NCBI GenBank assembly: GCA_900319795.1 | Contig: ONPU01000015.1 | Span: forward strand, 1 to 48,719 | Length of the DNA: 48,719 nucleotides | From: an uncultured Eubacteriales bacterium | Lineage (GTDB): Bacteria; Bacillota; Clostridia; Lachnospirales; Lachnospiraceae | Direction of reading: 5' to 3' | Part shown: positions 1-8,354 of the stretch, one piece after another | How positions within the stretch are numbered: position 1 is the stretch's first letter | Layout: each line of letters begins with the position of its first letter | Translations under genes and position numbers: made by a program | The notes under the pieces: model-generated | Seen by the model: only the letters and a program-made list of their open reading frames with translations | What the model was told of the DNA's origin: nothing | The model's database searches: none

Positions 1-25
1 ACTATTATTCAGCGGCATAAGAATA

Positions 26-51
26 CCGCCAGCCGATTGCTCGACTGGCGG
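26..51. terminator. Hairpin downstream of the carrier-protein operon
   Basis: A 7-bp perfect stem (CCGCCAG / CTGGCGG) with a 12-nt loop. On the plus strand it is followed after CACAAAAC by a short T-run; on the minus strand, downstream of the carrier-protein gene, there is no T-tract. It may terminate a plus-strand gene lying before the window or stabilise the 3' end of the minus-strand operon. The rest of 1-137 shows no convincing gene, only short open frames without a ribosome binding site. Confidence 0.35.
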
Positions 52-137
52 CACAAAACTTTTTAATTATTCACTGTCCTCTTGACGGGTAGCACACCAT
101 TTTGAAGGCAGGGGTTCTTTCGATTCATCAGGCCGCT

Positions 138-362
138 TTATTTCTGAAGCCTCTGAACCATGTTCCAGATCGCCTCCGCGGAATTGAAGTTGGCCGGCAC
201 GATCTCGGCCGGAAGAATCCGGATGTCATAAGCGTCTTCCAGTTCCCCGACCAGGGACAGGATGTCGAAAGAGCTCAGAATGCCGTCGTCGATCAGTGTC
301 GTGCAGGTTTTATAGTCCGCGTCAGGCTGGATATCTTCAAGAATGTTCAACAGTTCTTCCAT
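138..362 (-). CDS. Acyl/aminoacyl carrier protein, DltC-like (74 aa)
   Basis: Small acidic four-helix carrier protein. The phosphopantetheine attachment site is in DDGILSSFD (residues 25-33); Ser31 aligns with the modified Ser of the usual DSL/DSF motif, and the preceding Asp is replaced by Ser30, which is slightly atypical. The strong ribosome site CGGAGGA (371-377) lies inside the upstream decarboxylase gene, whose last 26 bp overlap this gene, so the two are probably translationally coupled. It is the last gene of an asnA-adenylation-decarboxylase-carrier operon. The expected role is to hold an amino acid as a thioester supplied by the neighbouring adenylation enzyme. No DltB or DltD partner is visible in the window, so a D-alanylation role is not supported. 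Substrate unknown. Confidence 0.88.
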   Translation of the reverse strand: MEELLNILEDIQPDADYKTCTTLIDDGILSSFDILSLVGELEDAYDIRILPAEIVPANFNSAEAIWNMVQRLQK

Positions 363-1548
363 AATTAAAATCCTCCGTGAATATCTGATTTCTTGCCATT
401 GTAAGCCTGCCGTTTCCGCTTAAGTATACCCGCGGAAGATCCCTGCTTAAGAAAAGACTGATGCCCTCCGTAACGGAGTAGGCCCCGACACGCTCAAAGA
501 CCAGTATATCACCAATCTGAAGATTCGGGTATGAAAACTCACGGACCAGCACATCCGCCGTGGTGCAGAGAGACCCGCAGAGTGTATAGCCGGCATCATC
601 CGCCTCCTGAGGATCTGCGGCAGGATCCGCTTTTAATACCTGAATATGCGGAACCTTCATCGCCATCATCTGCCCGTAATAATTGACCTGATGGATGCCG
701 CCGTCCACAATCGCGTACCGCTCGCCGGCCTTGCCTTTCAGATCGCATACCGTCGTCAGGTAGTAACCGCAGTACGCGGCGATGTAGCGTCCCATTTCCA
801 ACGTGATTTTCGGCCGGCTGCGCATATGCTCCAGCTTTTCGCGCAGTGTCCGGAGGAGAGCGCGGTCGTCAAAAGGGGGTTCATTTTCAAAATAAGTCAC
901 GGAAAGGCCCGGCCCGAATTCCAGCTCACTGAGGAAATGATGCCCGGCTTCCTCACCGCCGCCGAACTCCTCCCGTAACGAGAGGATGAAGTCGTCGAGC
1001 ATATCGATTTCGGACAAAATGCGGCGCTCTTTTTTCTGGGTGCCGGAAAAGTACTGGATGCCGATGATGTCCACAGCCGCAAAAGAACTCCTTTCGCGGA
1101 TGAGGCCGCGCAGGGTTTCCTCGTCCATCCCGAACTGGTTCCCGGAACTGAGGCGCAGAAGTACCCGGACGCGCACACCCTCGCCGGCTGCCGCGCGGTT
1201 GATCAGATCCATCTGCTGAGCGGATTCGGCTGTAAAAACAGCACGCTCCCCGTAGAGCGCCGCGCATTCGCGGATGTGAGCTTCTTCTTTCCGGACTCCG
1301 GAAATGACGATCTGCTCCGCCTTTACATTCAGTTTTCTGCAGATGTGTTCCTCGCCGGGAGAGCAGAGCTCAAAGGCGTCCGCGTAAGGGATCAGCGCAC
1401 CCGTCAGAAACGGATTGGCTTTGATCGCGTATACGAGGCGGATTTGATCGCCCAGTTCATCCCGGATCATCCGGAAACGATCCGTCAGTTCATCCTCTGA
1501 GAAGATGTAGGCAGGAGTCTTCACCTGCCGGAAATCCTGTTCGTTCAT
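337..1548 (-). CDS. Fold-type III PLP-dependent decarboxylase, LysA-like, carrier-associated type (403 aa)
   Basis: Belongs to the alanine-racemase-fold decarboxylases (diaminopimelate/ornithine decarboxylase family). The PLP lysine is Lys43 in YAIKAN; the second-subunit residues are the Cys328 motif (CGSLCTTADV, 324-333) and GAYS (355-358). The family motif HxGS appears as YFSGTQ (166-171), so the usual PLP-stacking His is replaced by Phe. This pattern resembles decarboxylases that accompany an AMP ligase and a carrier protein more than true LysA. ATG 1548 is chosen over the longer open frame because GGGAGAA lies just upstream and homology begins there. It sits between the adenylation gene and the carrier gene, overlapping the carrier by 26 bp. 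Likely reaction: decarboxylation of a free or carrier-bound amino acid. The isolated position away from dapA and dapB argues against lysine synthesis. Confidence 0.8.
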   Translation of the reverse strand: MNEQDFRQVKTPAYIFSEDELTDRFRMIRDELGDQIRLVYAIKANPFLTGALIPYADAFELCSPGEEHICRKLNVKAEQIVISGVRKEEAHIRECAALYGERAVFTAESAQQMDLINRAAAGEGVRVRVLLRLSSGNQFGMDEETLRGLIRERSSFAAVDIIGIQYFSGTQKKERRILSEIDMLDDFILSLREEFGGGEEAGHHFLSELEFGPGLSVTYFENEPPFDDRALLRTLREKLEHMRSRPKITLEMGRYIAAYCGYYLTTVCDLKGKAGERYAIVDGGIHQVNYYGQMMAMKVPHIQVLKADPAADPQEADDAGYTLCGSLCTTADVLVREFSYPNLQIGDILVFERVGAYSVTEGISLFLSRDLPRVYLSGNGRLTMARNQIFTEDFNYGRTVEHS

Positions 1549-1576
1549 GGCATTTCTCCCGTTGTGATTTGGCTGC

Positions 1577-3067
1577 TTAACGCTCCGCAAGCGCTTTCCG
1601 GTCGATCTTGCCGTTCTTGTTGAGCGGCATTTCCTCAAGCCGGACAAATACATTCGGAACCATATAGTCCGGAAGCGACTGTTTCAGCTTCGCGGAAAGA
1701 TCCTTTTTCTCAATAGCGCCGGTGTAGTAGCCGCGGATTTTATTTTTCATAAAGAGGCAGCACGCGGCGCCGATCTCCGGCACGGCGTTCATGGCCTGCT
1801 CGATTTCGCCGAGCTCGATGCGGTGTCCCATATGCTTGATCTGGAAATCCTTCCGGCCGGTGTAGCTGAGCGAACCGTCTTCAAGATACACCGCGAGGTC
1901 TCCCGTGCGGTAAATGAGTTCCGGATAGGCTTCATTCAGCGGATTCTGCGTAAATGCCGCGGCAGTCGCTCCGGGATTGCGATAGTAGCCGAGCGCGAGC
2001 GCCGTGCCTGCGACGCAGAGTTCGCCTTCCACGCCGGGTTCCGTGATCAGGGCATTTTCCTCATTAAGGAGGAAGACGCGCTCGTTCGGGAAGGGTTTGC
2101 CGATGGGGAGAGATTCGTCATTTTCAAAATGACGGTCCACGATGTAATAGGTACAGTTGCAGGTGATTTCCGTCGGGCCGTAGACATTGACGAATTCGGC
2201 ATTCGGCAGGGCTTCCATCCAGAGATTCAGATGCTTTACGGGCATCACCTCGCCTGAGAAGATCACCCGTCTCACCTTTTCGGGAATCCGGTATTCAAAT
2301 CCGTGCAGGCGCGTCACGAGGGTCAGGGCGGAAACAGCCCAGATGAGCGTCGTCACTTCGCGGTCGGCGAGGAAGTCCAGAAGATCCGTCGGGATCGAGA
2401 AAAACTTCGGCGGAATGATCTGCATCGTCGCGCCCGTCTTGATGGTGCTGTAAATGTCCTTGACCGAGACATCGAAATCGAACGGCGCCTGGTTGCCGAG
2501 GATGTCGTCGCCCGTAATGCCGAACAGTTCCGTGAAAATGTCGATGAAATCGATGACGGAGCGGTGACAGACAACAACGCCTTTCGGTGTGCCCGTGGAT
2601 CCGGAAGTGAAGTTGACATAAAGCGGAGCCGTGTCGATATGCTGCGCGCGGATGCTGCCCAGAAGCGTTTCGTCGGGCTCGGCCGCGACAAGGTCCTCAT
2701 AGATGAGAGGCTCTTTTTGAAATGCTTCCCGTGCAGCCCCGGCGTGTTCTGCTGACGTGACGATGACGTCCGTATCAAGCGTCTCCAGGATTTTCTGGAG
2801 GCGCGATTCAGGCTGCTTCAGGTCCAGCATGGAATAGAAACAGCCGGCTTCGACCGCGCCGAAAAAGACTTCGACGGCACGGACGCTTTTCGGCAGAAAG
2901 ACGGCCACCGGCGTGCCGGGGGCGACACGCTTCGCCAAAGCGGTGCCGATGCTTCTGACATGCCCGCCGAGTTCACTATATGTTACTGCCGTCTCAAGAT
3001 CCGCGAACGCGGTCTTCTCGGGGCAGCGGCTGATACTTTGTTCCAGATATTCGAGTACGTTTTTCAT
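1577..3067 (-). CDS. Amino-acid adenylation enzyme, DltA/NRPS A-domain family (496 aa)
   Basis: A complete stand-alone AMP-forming adenylation protein. Core motifs are in order: TSGSTGTPKG (154-163), FDFDVSV (196-202, with the Asp that contacts the substrate amino group), NVYGPTE (294-300), YRTGD (386-390), GRKDFQIK (404-411) and the C-terminal catalytic Lys487 in NGKIDR. It should activate an amino acid as its adenylate and load the carrier protein at 138-362. Length is close to DltA, but the FCGE segment seen in DltA is FSGE here (270-273), so D-alanine specificity should not be assumed. Start ATG 3067 lies 17 bp after asnA and has no strong ribosome site, which suggests coupling to asnA. 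The gene ends 28 bp before the decarboxylase start. Substrate not predictable from sequence alone. Confidence 0.85.
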   Translation of the reverse strand: MKNVLEYLEQSISRCPEKTAFADLETAVTYSELGGHVRSIGTALAKRVAPGTPVAVFLPKSVRAVEVFFGAVEAGCFYSMLDLKQPESRLQKILETLDTDVIVTSAEHAGAAREAFQKEPLIYEDLVAAEPDETLLGSIRAQHIDTAPLYVNFTSGSTGTPKGVVVCHRSVIDFIDIFTELFGITGDDILGNQAPFDFDVSVKDIYSTIKTGATMQIIPPKFFSIPTDLLDFLADREVTTLIWAVSALTLVTRLHGFEYRIPEKVRRVIFSGEVMPVKHLNLWMEALPNAEFVNVYGPTEITCNCTYYIVDRHFENDESLPIGKPFPNERVFLLNEENALITEPGVEGELCVAGTALALGYYRNPGATAAAFTQNPLNEAYPELIYRTGDLAVYLEDGSLSYTGRKDFQIKHMGHRIELGEIEQAMNAVPEIGAACCLFMKNKIRGYYTGAIEKKDLSAKLKQSLPDYMVPNVFVRLEEMPLNKNGKIDRKALAER

Positions 3068-3084
3068 GTTCTGCACCGGAAACG

Positions 3085-4092
3085 TTACAGGAGTGTGATG
3101 CCGAGGGACTCGCATTCTTTTCGCATTTCTTCCGGCCATATGGAGGCCTGAACCTCGCCGACGTGGACGCGGCCGAGCAGCAGCATGCAAAGGCGCGACT
3201 GGCCGATACCGCCGCCGATCGTGAGCGGAAGATCGCCGTTTAACAGGGCTTTGTGATACGGCAGGTTTTTCCTGTATTCGCAGTTGGAGTGAGCCAGCTG
3301 GGTCAAAAGGGACTTTCTGTCGACGCGGATGCCCATCGAGGAGATTTCAAGCGCGCGCTGAAGCGGCTCAAACCAGAAGAGAATGTCGCCGTTCAGGTTC
3401 CAGTCGTCGTAGTCGGGCGCGCGGCCGTCGTGGGGCTGGCCGTTGGCGAGATCCCAGCCGATATGGGCGATGAAGACGGCGCCGCGTTCTTCGGTGATCA
3501 GGTTCTCCCTCTCCTTCGGCGTCTTGTCGGGCCAGCGGGCCTCCAGCTCCTCGGAAGTCGTGTAATAGATCTCCTCCGGAAGGCGGTAAACCGCTTCGGG
3601 CCAGCGATACCAGACCTCATGCTCCGTGTGCTTGATGATCCTGAAAATGCTGTTGACGACGTCCTTCAGAAATTCTTCGTTGCGGTCTTCGGGAGTCACG
3701 ACCATTTCCCAGTCCCACTGGTCGACGTAGCAGGAGTGGAGCTGGTCGAGATCTTCGTCCCTGCGGATCGCGTTCATATTTGTATAGAGGCCTTCGCCCG
3801 GCTTGAAGCCGTAGTGGCCGAGGGCCCATCTCTTCCATTTCGCGAGCGACTGGACCACTTCAAATGTCTCGCCGGGAAGAGCCTTCATATCGAAAGCCAC
3901 CGGCCTTTCAATTCCGTTCAGATTGTCGTTGAGACCCGAGGCTGCGGAAACGAAGAGGGGTGCGGAAATCCTTTCGAGCCCCATCTGTCTCCCGAATTCT
4001 TTCTGGAACAGGTCACGGATATACTTGATCGCATCCTGTGTCTCCCGTACGGTCATATGCGGATCGTAATGCTCCGGATGATAAATCGCCAT
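3085..4092 (-). CDS. asnA: Aspartate-ammonia ligase (335 aa)
   Basis: Ammonia-dependent asparagine synthetase of the class II aminoacyl-tRNA-synthetase fold; it makes asparagine from aspartate, ATP and ammonia in the cytosol. The AsnA-specific blocks are all present: the [12 protein letters not shown] region near residues 50-61, the MNAIRRDE block, VDQWDWE, and the C-terminal [10 protein letters not shown] motif. The length matches the usual 330-340 aa. ATG 4092 is preceded by GGAGGGAGGAG; an upstream GTG is in frame but lies in that ribosome site. It is the first gene of the minus-strand operon with the adenylation, decarboxylase and carrier genes, only 17 bp from the next. The space to the divergent ABC operon (115 bp) is too small for a T-box leader. 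Confidence 0.95.
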   Translation of the reverse strand: MAIYHPEHYDPHMTVRETQDAIKYIRDLFQKEFGRQMGLERISAPLFVSAASGLNDNLNGIERPVAFDMKALPGETFEVVQSLAKWKRWALGHYGFKPGEGLYTNMNAIRRDEDLDQLHSCYVDQWDWEMVVTPEDRNEEFLKDVVNSIFRIIKHTEHEVWYRWPEAVYRLPEEIYYTTSEELEARWPDKTPKERENLITEERGAVFIAHIGWDLANGQPHDGRAPDYDDWNLNGDILFWFEPLQRALEISSMGIRVDRKSLLTQLAHSNCEYRKNLPYHKALLNGDLPLTIGGGIGQSRLCMLLLGRVHVGEVQASIWPEEMRKECESLGITLL

Positions 4093-4124
4093 AATCGTCT
4101 CCTCCCTCCCCGTCACAAAGACAG

Positions 4125-4153
4125 TTGTTTAATAAAAAATCAAAGCTTATAAT
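4125..4153 (+). promoter_or_regulatory. Sigma-A promoter of the ABC exporter operon
   Basis: TTGTTT, 17-bp spacer, perfect TATAAT, located 55 bp before the first ABC gene. It lies in the short divergent region shared with asnA. Confidence 0.75.
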
Positions 4154-4207
4154 ACTACTATTAAACAGGAAACTGCAATGAAAACCTGCAAGGGAGAACC
4201 TTAAAGT

Positions 4208-5968
4208 ATGAATGTGGTAAAAGTTCTGGCCAAAGAAATAAAAGAATATAAGACCGCGTCTGTACTTACGCCCGTATTCATGATCCTTGAGGTGGTGGTC
4301 GAAATGATGATCCCGCTGCTCATGGCAAGGATTGTGGATGACGGCGTAAACGGCGGCAGTATGTCCGTAATCGTGCAGGTCGGCACGCTGATGCTGCTCC
4401 TTGCGCTGGCCGGTCTTTTCGCGGGGATCGGCGGCGGTATGTTCGGAGCGAAGGCTTCGGCCGGTTTCGCGAAAAATCTGAGAAAGAGCATGTTCCGGAA
4501 TATCCAGAACTTTTCCTTCTCCAACATCGACAAGTATTCTGCTTCAGGACTTGTGACCCGTCTTACGACGGACGTCACGAATATCCAGAATGCCTATCAG
4601 ATGCTTCTTCGCATGTTTGTACGCGCGCCGATCTCGATTATCGTGGCGATGACGATGGCATTTCTCATCAACGCGAGGATCGCGACCGTCTATCTGGGAG
4701 CGGTGGTATTTCTCGCGGTATGTCTTTTCTTTATCATGGGAAAAACGACGAAGTTCTTCCGTGAAGTATTTAAAAAATATGATGCCCTTAACGAAAGCGT
4801 CGAGGAAAATGTCCGCTCCATCCGCGTAGTCAAGGCCTATGTCCGCGAGGAGCACGAAAACAGCCGCTTCCGGAAGGCCGCGCTGAACGTTTACGAGCTC
4901 TTTGTGAAGGCCGAGAAGAACATGATTGTCGTTGCGCCTCTCATGTCGGCGACGGTCTATACCTGCATTCTCCTCATCTCCTGGCTCGGCGCGCATATGA
5001 TCGTGCAGAACAGCCTTACGACGGGTGAGCTGATGAGCCTCCTCGCCTACTGCATGAACATCCTGATGTCGCTGATGATGCTGGCCATCGTGTTCGTCAT
5101 GGTCTCGATGAGCACCGCGTCGGCAGAGCGTATCGCGGAAGTGCTGACGGAGCAGAGCTCTCTTACGAATCCGGAGCATCCGCTTATGGAGGTTCCCGAC
5201 GGAAGCATTTCATTTGAAAATGTAGACTTCAGCTACAAGGAAGGCAGCGGGGAGCCGGTTCTGAAAAATATCTGTCTCTCGATCCGCTCCGGCGAAACGA
5301 TCGGCGTGATCGGCGGCACCGGTTCGGCCAAGACCTCTTTGGTGAACCTGATCCCGCGCCTTTATGATGTGAACCGCGGCCGCGTTCTGGTCGGCGGACA
5401 CGACGTGAAAGAATACGATCTGGATACACTGCGTTCCAATGTCGCGGTGGTTCTTCAGAAAAATGTGCTCTTCAGCGGCACGATCTATGACAACCTCCGC
5501 TGGGGCAATCCGAACGCGACGGAAGAGGAGTGCCGGAAAGCGGCGGAAATGGCCTGCGCCGCGGAGTTCGTCGAAAGCTTCCCGGACGGCTACAACACCG
5601 TCATTTCCCAGGGAGGCACCAACGTCTCCGGCGGACAGAAACAGCGTCTGTGCATCGCGCGCGCCCTGCTGAAGAATCCGAAGATCCTCATTCTTGACGA
5701 TTCCACTTCGGCCGTCGACACGGCGACCGACGCGAAGATCCGGAAGGCCATGACCGAATTCAGGCCCGATATGACGAAGATTATTATCGCGCAGCGCATT
5801 TCCTCGGTGGAAAATGCAGACCGCGTCATCGTCATGGACAACGGAAAAGTCTCCGGCTTCGATACACCGGAAATGCTTATGCAGACGAACCAGATTTACA
5901 AAGATGTCTATGAAGTCCAGACTGCGGGCGGCGGTGATTTTGACCAGCCCGGGCAGTCCCTGTCTTGA
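4208..5968 (+). CDS. ABC exporter half-transporter with degenerate nucleotide site (586 aa)
   Basis: N-terminal six-helix exporter membrane domain (about residues 15-315) and C-terminal ATPase domain. Walker A is GGTGSAKT (about 369-376) and the signature is VSGGQ (about 473). After the Walker B Asp the catalytic Glu is replaced by Asp (ILILDDSTS, about 494-502), and the H-loop His is Gln (IIIAQRISS, about 526). These two changes are the hallmark of the degenerate subunit of heterodimeric exporters such as TM287/288 and BmrCD. Ribosome site GGGAGA precedes ATG 4208. The partner gene follows after 18 bp. Likely role: export of drugs, lipids or peptides across the cytoplasmic membrane; substrate unknown. 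Confidence 0.92.
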   Translation: MNVVKVLAKEIKEYKTASVLTPVFMILEVVVEMMIPLLMARIVDDGVNGGSMSVIVQVGTLMLLLALAGLFAGIGGGMFGAKASAGFAKNLRKSMFRNIQNFSFSNIDKYSASGLVTRLTTDVTNIQNAYQMLLRMFVRAPISIIVAMTMAFLINARIATVYLGAVVFLAVCLFFIMGKTTKFFREVFKKYDALNESVEENVRSIRVVKAYVREEHENSRFRKAALNVYELFVKAEKNMIVVAPLMSATVYTCILLISWLGAHMIVQNSLTTGELMSLLAYCMNILMSLMMLAIVFVMVSMSTASAERIAEVLTEQSSLTNPEHPLMEVPDGSISFENVDFSYKEGSGEPVLKNICLSIRSGETIGVIGGTGSAKTSLVNLIPRLYDVNRGRVLVGGHDVKEYDLDTLRSNVAVVLQKNVLFSGTIYDNLRWGNPNATEEECRKAAEMACAAEFVESFPDGYNTVISQGGTNVSGGQKQRLCIARALLKNPKILILDDSTSAVDTATDAKIRKAMTEFRPDMTKIIIAQRISSVENADRVIVMDNGKVSGFDTPEMLMQTNQIYKDVYEVQTAGGGDFDQPGQSLS

Positions 5969-5986
5969 GGAAGGAGCGTGAACGAT

Positions 5987-7975
5987 ATGGCAGATAAGAA
6001 AAACGGAGTGCCTTCCGGAAAAGGCAAAAAGGACAATGAGCTCGACCTGAACAATGTCAAAGCGAAGGATCTTCGCGGCGGCCGCGGCATGCGCGGGGTG
6101 AAGATAAAGGTGGACAACGCGCCCGAGATCTTTAAAAGGCTGATGAAGTTTGTCTTTGAACGCTATGCCGCGCAGATGGTGATTGTCGTCATCTGTATCT
6201 TTGTAAGCGTCCTCGCAAATGTCCAGGGAACCCGTTTCATCCAGACCCTGATCGACGTTTACATCACTCCGATGGTCGCGGAGGGCAGCCGTGATTTCGG
6301 CCCTCTGGGACGGGCCATGGCCAGGGTGGCATGTTTCTACGCGATCGGTATCGCCGCGGCATACATCCAGAGCCGGATCATGATCTACGTGAGCCAGGGG
6401 TGCTTAAGGGATATGAGGCTTCTCCTCTTTGAACACATGGAGCACCTTCCGATCAGCTATTTTGACACGAACAGCCGCGGCGACATCATGTCGATCTACA
6501 CAAATGACGTGGACACGCTGCGCCAGATGGTCAGCCAGACACTTCCGCAGTTTGTCAACGCGCTGATCACGATTGTCAGCGTGGTGATCAATATGTTCGT
6601 CATGAGCGTGCCGCTGACGATCCTGACATTTGTGATGTCCGGAGTCATGCTTGTCGTGACCGGCCAGCTCGCACAGAGATCCGGGGCGAATTTCATCGCC
6701 CAGCAGCGGAATCTCGGCGCCGAGAACGGCTTCATCGAGGAAATGATGAGCGGCCAGAAAGTGATCAAGGTCTTCTCACACGAACAGGAGACGATCGAAC
6801 GCTTCGATGAACTGAACGAGGCCCTCTATGACAGCGCATACAAGGCAAATGGCTTTGCCAATGTTCTCATGCCCGTCAACGCCCAGATCGGAACCCTGAG
6901 CTACGTGCTCTGCGCGATCGTCGGCGGAATCCTGGCCCTCAACGGCCTTACAGGACTTACAATCGGACGGCTGGCTTCCTTCCTGACTTTTAACCGGAGC
7001 TTCAATATGCCGATCAACCAGATCAGCCAGCAGCTGAACGCGATCGTCATGGCCATCGCGGGCGCGGACCGAGTGTTCAAGCTTCTGGATACCGAACCGG
7101 AAGTGGACGAAGGGTATGTGACCCTGGTCAACGCCGAGATCGATGAAGACGGGACGATCCGCGAAAGCAAGGAGAGGACAGGAAAGTGGGCGTGGAAACA
7201 TTTCCATAAACAGTCCGATCAGTCGACGACCTATGTGCCCCTCGAAGGACGCATCGTCATGGACGGCGTCGATTTCGGCTATGTGCCGGAGAAGATGGTC
7301 CTCCACGATATCAAGCTCTTCGCGGAGCCGGGACAGAAGATCGCGTTTGTCGGATCGACCGGCGCCGGAAAGACGACCATTACGAACCTGCTCAACCGCT
7401 TCTACGATATCCAGGACGGCAAGATCCGCTACGACGGCATCAACGTGACGAAGATCAAAAAGGCGGACTTAAGGCGCTCCCTCGGTATGGTTCTGCAGGA
7501 GACGCACCTGTTTACGGGAACCGTTATGGAGAATATCCGTTTCGGAAAGCTGGACGCGACGGACGAAGAGGTCTACGCGGCCGCCCGCCTGGCCAACGCG
7601 GATGAGTTCATCCGCCGCCTGCCGGAAGGGTACAACACCCAGCTTTCGGGGGACGGTTCCAATCTCTCCCAGGGCCAGAGGCAGCTCCTCGCGATTGCCC
7701 GGGCCGCGATCGCGGACCCGCCGGTACTCATCCTCGACGAGGCGACTTCCTCGATCGACTCCCGTACCGAGCAGATCGTCCAGAGCGGTATGGACGCCCT
7801 GATGAAAGGCCGCACGACCTTCGTCATCGCGCACCGCCTTTCCACGGTCCGGAACTCCGACTGCATCATGGTTCTCGAGCAGGGCCGCATCATCGAACGC
7901 GGCACGCATGACGACCTGATCGCGCAGCGCGGGAAGTACTATCAGCTTTATACGGGGCTTGCCGTGAGTACGTGA
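5987..7975 (+). CDS. ABC exporter half-transporter with canonical catalytic residues (662 aa)
   Basis: Partner of the preceding gene. A charged N-terminal extension of about 40 residues precedes the membrane domain (about 55-345). The ATPase domain has Walker A GSTGAGKT (about 456-463), signature LSQGQ (about 559), Walker B with Glu (VLILDEATSS, about 579-588) and an H-loop His (VIAHRLS, about 612). The signature has Gln in place of the second-position Gly, so the site pairing this signature with the degenerate Walker motifs of the partner is the inactive one, as known for heterodimeric exporters. A 55-residue insert between the membrane and ATPase domains (about 385-420) is longer than usual. 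ATG 5987 is preferred to the GTG nine bases earlier because AAGGAG ends one base before that GTG but ten before the ATG. Confidence 0.92.
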   Translation: MADKKNGVPSGKGKKDNELDLNNVKAKDLRGGRGMRGVKIKVDNAPEIFKRLMKFVFERYAAQMVIVVICIFVSVLANVQGTRFIQTLIDVYITPMVAEGSRDFGPLGRAMARVACFYAIGIAAAYIQSRIMIYVSQGCLRDMRLLLFEHMEHLPISYFDTNSRGDIMSIYTNDVDTLRQMVSQTLPQFVNALITIVSVVINMFVMSVPLTILTFVMSGVMLVVTGQLAQRSGANFIAQQRNLGAENGFIEEMMSGQKVIKVFSHEQETIERFDELNEALYDSAYKANGFANVLMPVNAQIGTLSYVLCAIVGGILALNGLTGLTIGRLASFLTFNRSFNMPINQISQQLNAIVMAIAGADRVFKLLDTEPEVDEGYVTLVNAEIDEDGTIRESKERTGKWAWKHFHKQSDQSTTYVPLEGRIVMDGVDFGYVPEKMVLHDIKLFAEPGQKIAFVGSTGAGKTTITNLLNRFYDIQDGKIRYDGINVTKIKKADLRRSLGMVLQETHLFTGTVMENIRFGKLDATDEEVYAAARLANADEFIRRLPEGYNTQLSGDGSNLSQGQRQLLAIARAAIADPPVLILDEATSSIDSRTEQIVQSGMDALMKGRTTFVIAHRLSTVRNSDCIMVLEQGRIIERGTHDDLIAQRGKYYQLYTGLAVST

Positions 7976-8034
7976 GAGGAATTTGCGTAAGTACATAAGA
8001 AAAACCTGCAGTAAATACAGGACAAAAAAAGAGG

Positions 8035-8063
8035 TTTACAATTATTGAGGGCTGTGTTAGAAT
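8035..8063 (+). promoter_or_regulatory. Promoter of tRNA-Val(GAC)
   Basis: TTTACA, 17-bp spacer, TAGAAT, 32 bp before the mature tRNA 5' end. A 10-bp inverted repeat (ATTGAGGGCT at 8044-8053, AGCCCTCAAT at 8083-8092) brackets the -10 and start region. Confidence 0.75.
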
Positions 8064-8095
8064 AACATCTGTTGACGGCAGAAGCCCTCAATTAT

Positions 8096-8168
8096 GGAAC
8101 GTTAGCTCAGCTGGGAGAGCATCCGCTTGACGTGCGGAAGGTCATAGGTTCGAATCCTATACGTTCCA
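8096..8168 (+). tRNA. tRNA-Val (anticodon GAC)
   Basis: 73-nt cloverleaf. Acceptor GGAACGT / ACGTTCC with discriminator A; D-arm GCTC/GAGC; anticodon stem TCCGC/GCGGA with loop TTGACGT giving GAC; T-arm with TTCGAAT. The CCA end is not encoded. Confidence 0.96.
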
Positions 8169-8200
8169 TTTTTTCATGCCCTGAAATGCGAAAATCGGGG

Positions 8201-8230
8201 TTGACATAACGGCTGTCGTCAGCAGATAAT
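8201..8230 (+). promoter_or_regulatory. Promoter-like site between tRNA-Val and the DUF3810 gene
   Basis: Perfect TTGACA, 18-bp spacer, GATAAT. A transcript starting near 8237 would meet the terminator hairpin at 8277-8306 before reaching the membrane-protein gene at 8355. Confidence 0.6.
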
Positions 8231-8276
8231 AAGGACACGTACTTTTGACAAGAGGAATCCGCTTTTTGGGCGGATG

Positions 8277-8306
8277 AAAAAAAGACCTTCACCGAGGGTC
8301 TTTTTC
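8277..8306. terminator. Intrinsic terminator (bidirectional) upstream of the DUF3810 gene
   Basis: AAAAAGACC paired with GGTCTTTTT around a short loop, A-run on one side and T-run on the other. It may end tRNA-Val transcription or act as an attenuator for the next gene. Confidence 0.75.
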
Positions 8307-8354
8307 TTATCTTCGTCATCAGTCGATATACAGGGGACTTTCCGGGGGGAAACA

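Noticed and set aside
61-137. Short minus-strand peptide frame (21 codons) after the carrier gene
   Set aside because: No ribosome site and no recognisable similarity; treated as non-coding.
1577-3190. D-alanine activating DltA of a teichoic-acid D-alanylation operon
   Set aside because: No dltB or dltD neighbour, a decarboxylase gene lies between the A-protein and the carrier, and the FCGE segment of DltA is not kept.
4093-4207. T-box leader for asnA
   Set aside because: Only about 115 bp separate asnA from the divergent ABC operon and no T-box sequence or terminator/antiterminator pair is present.
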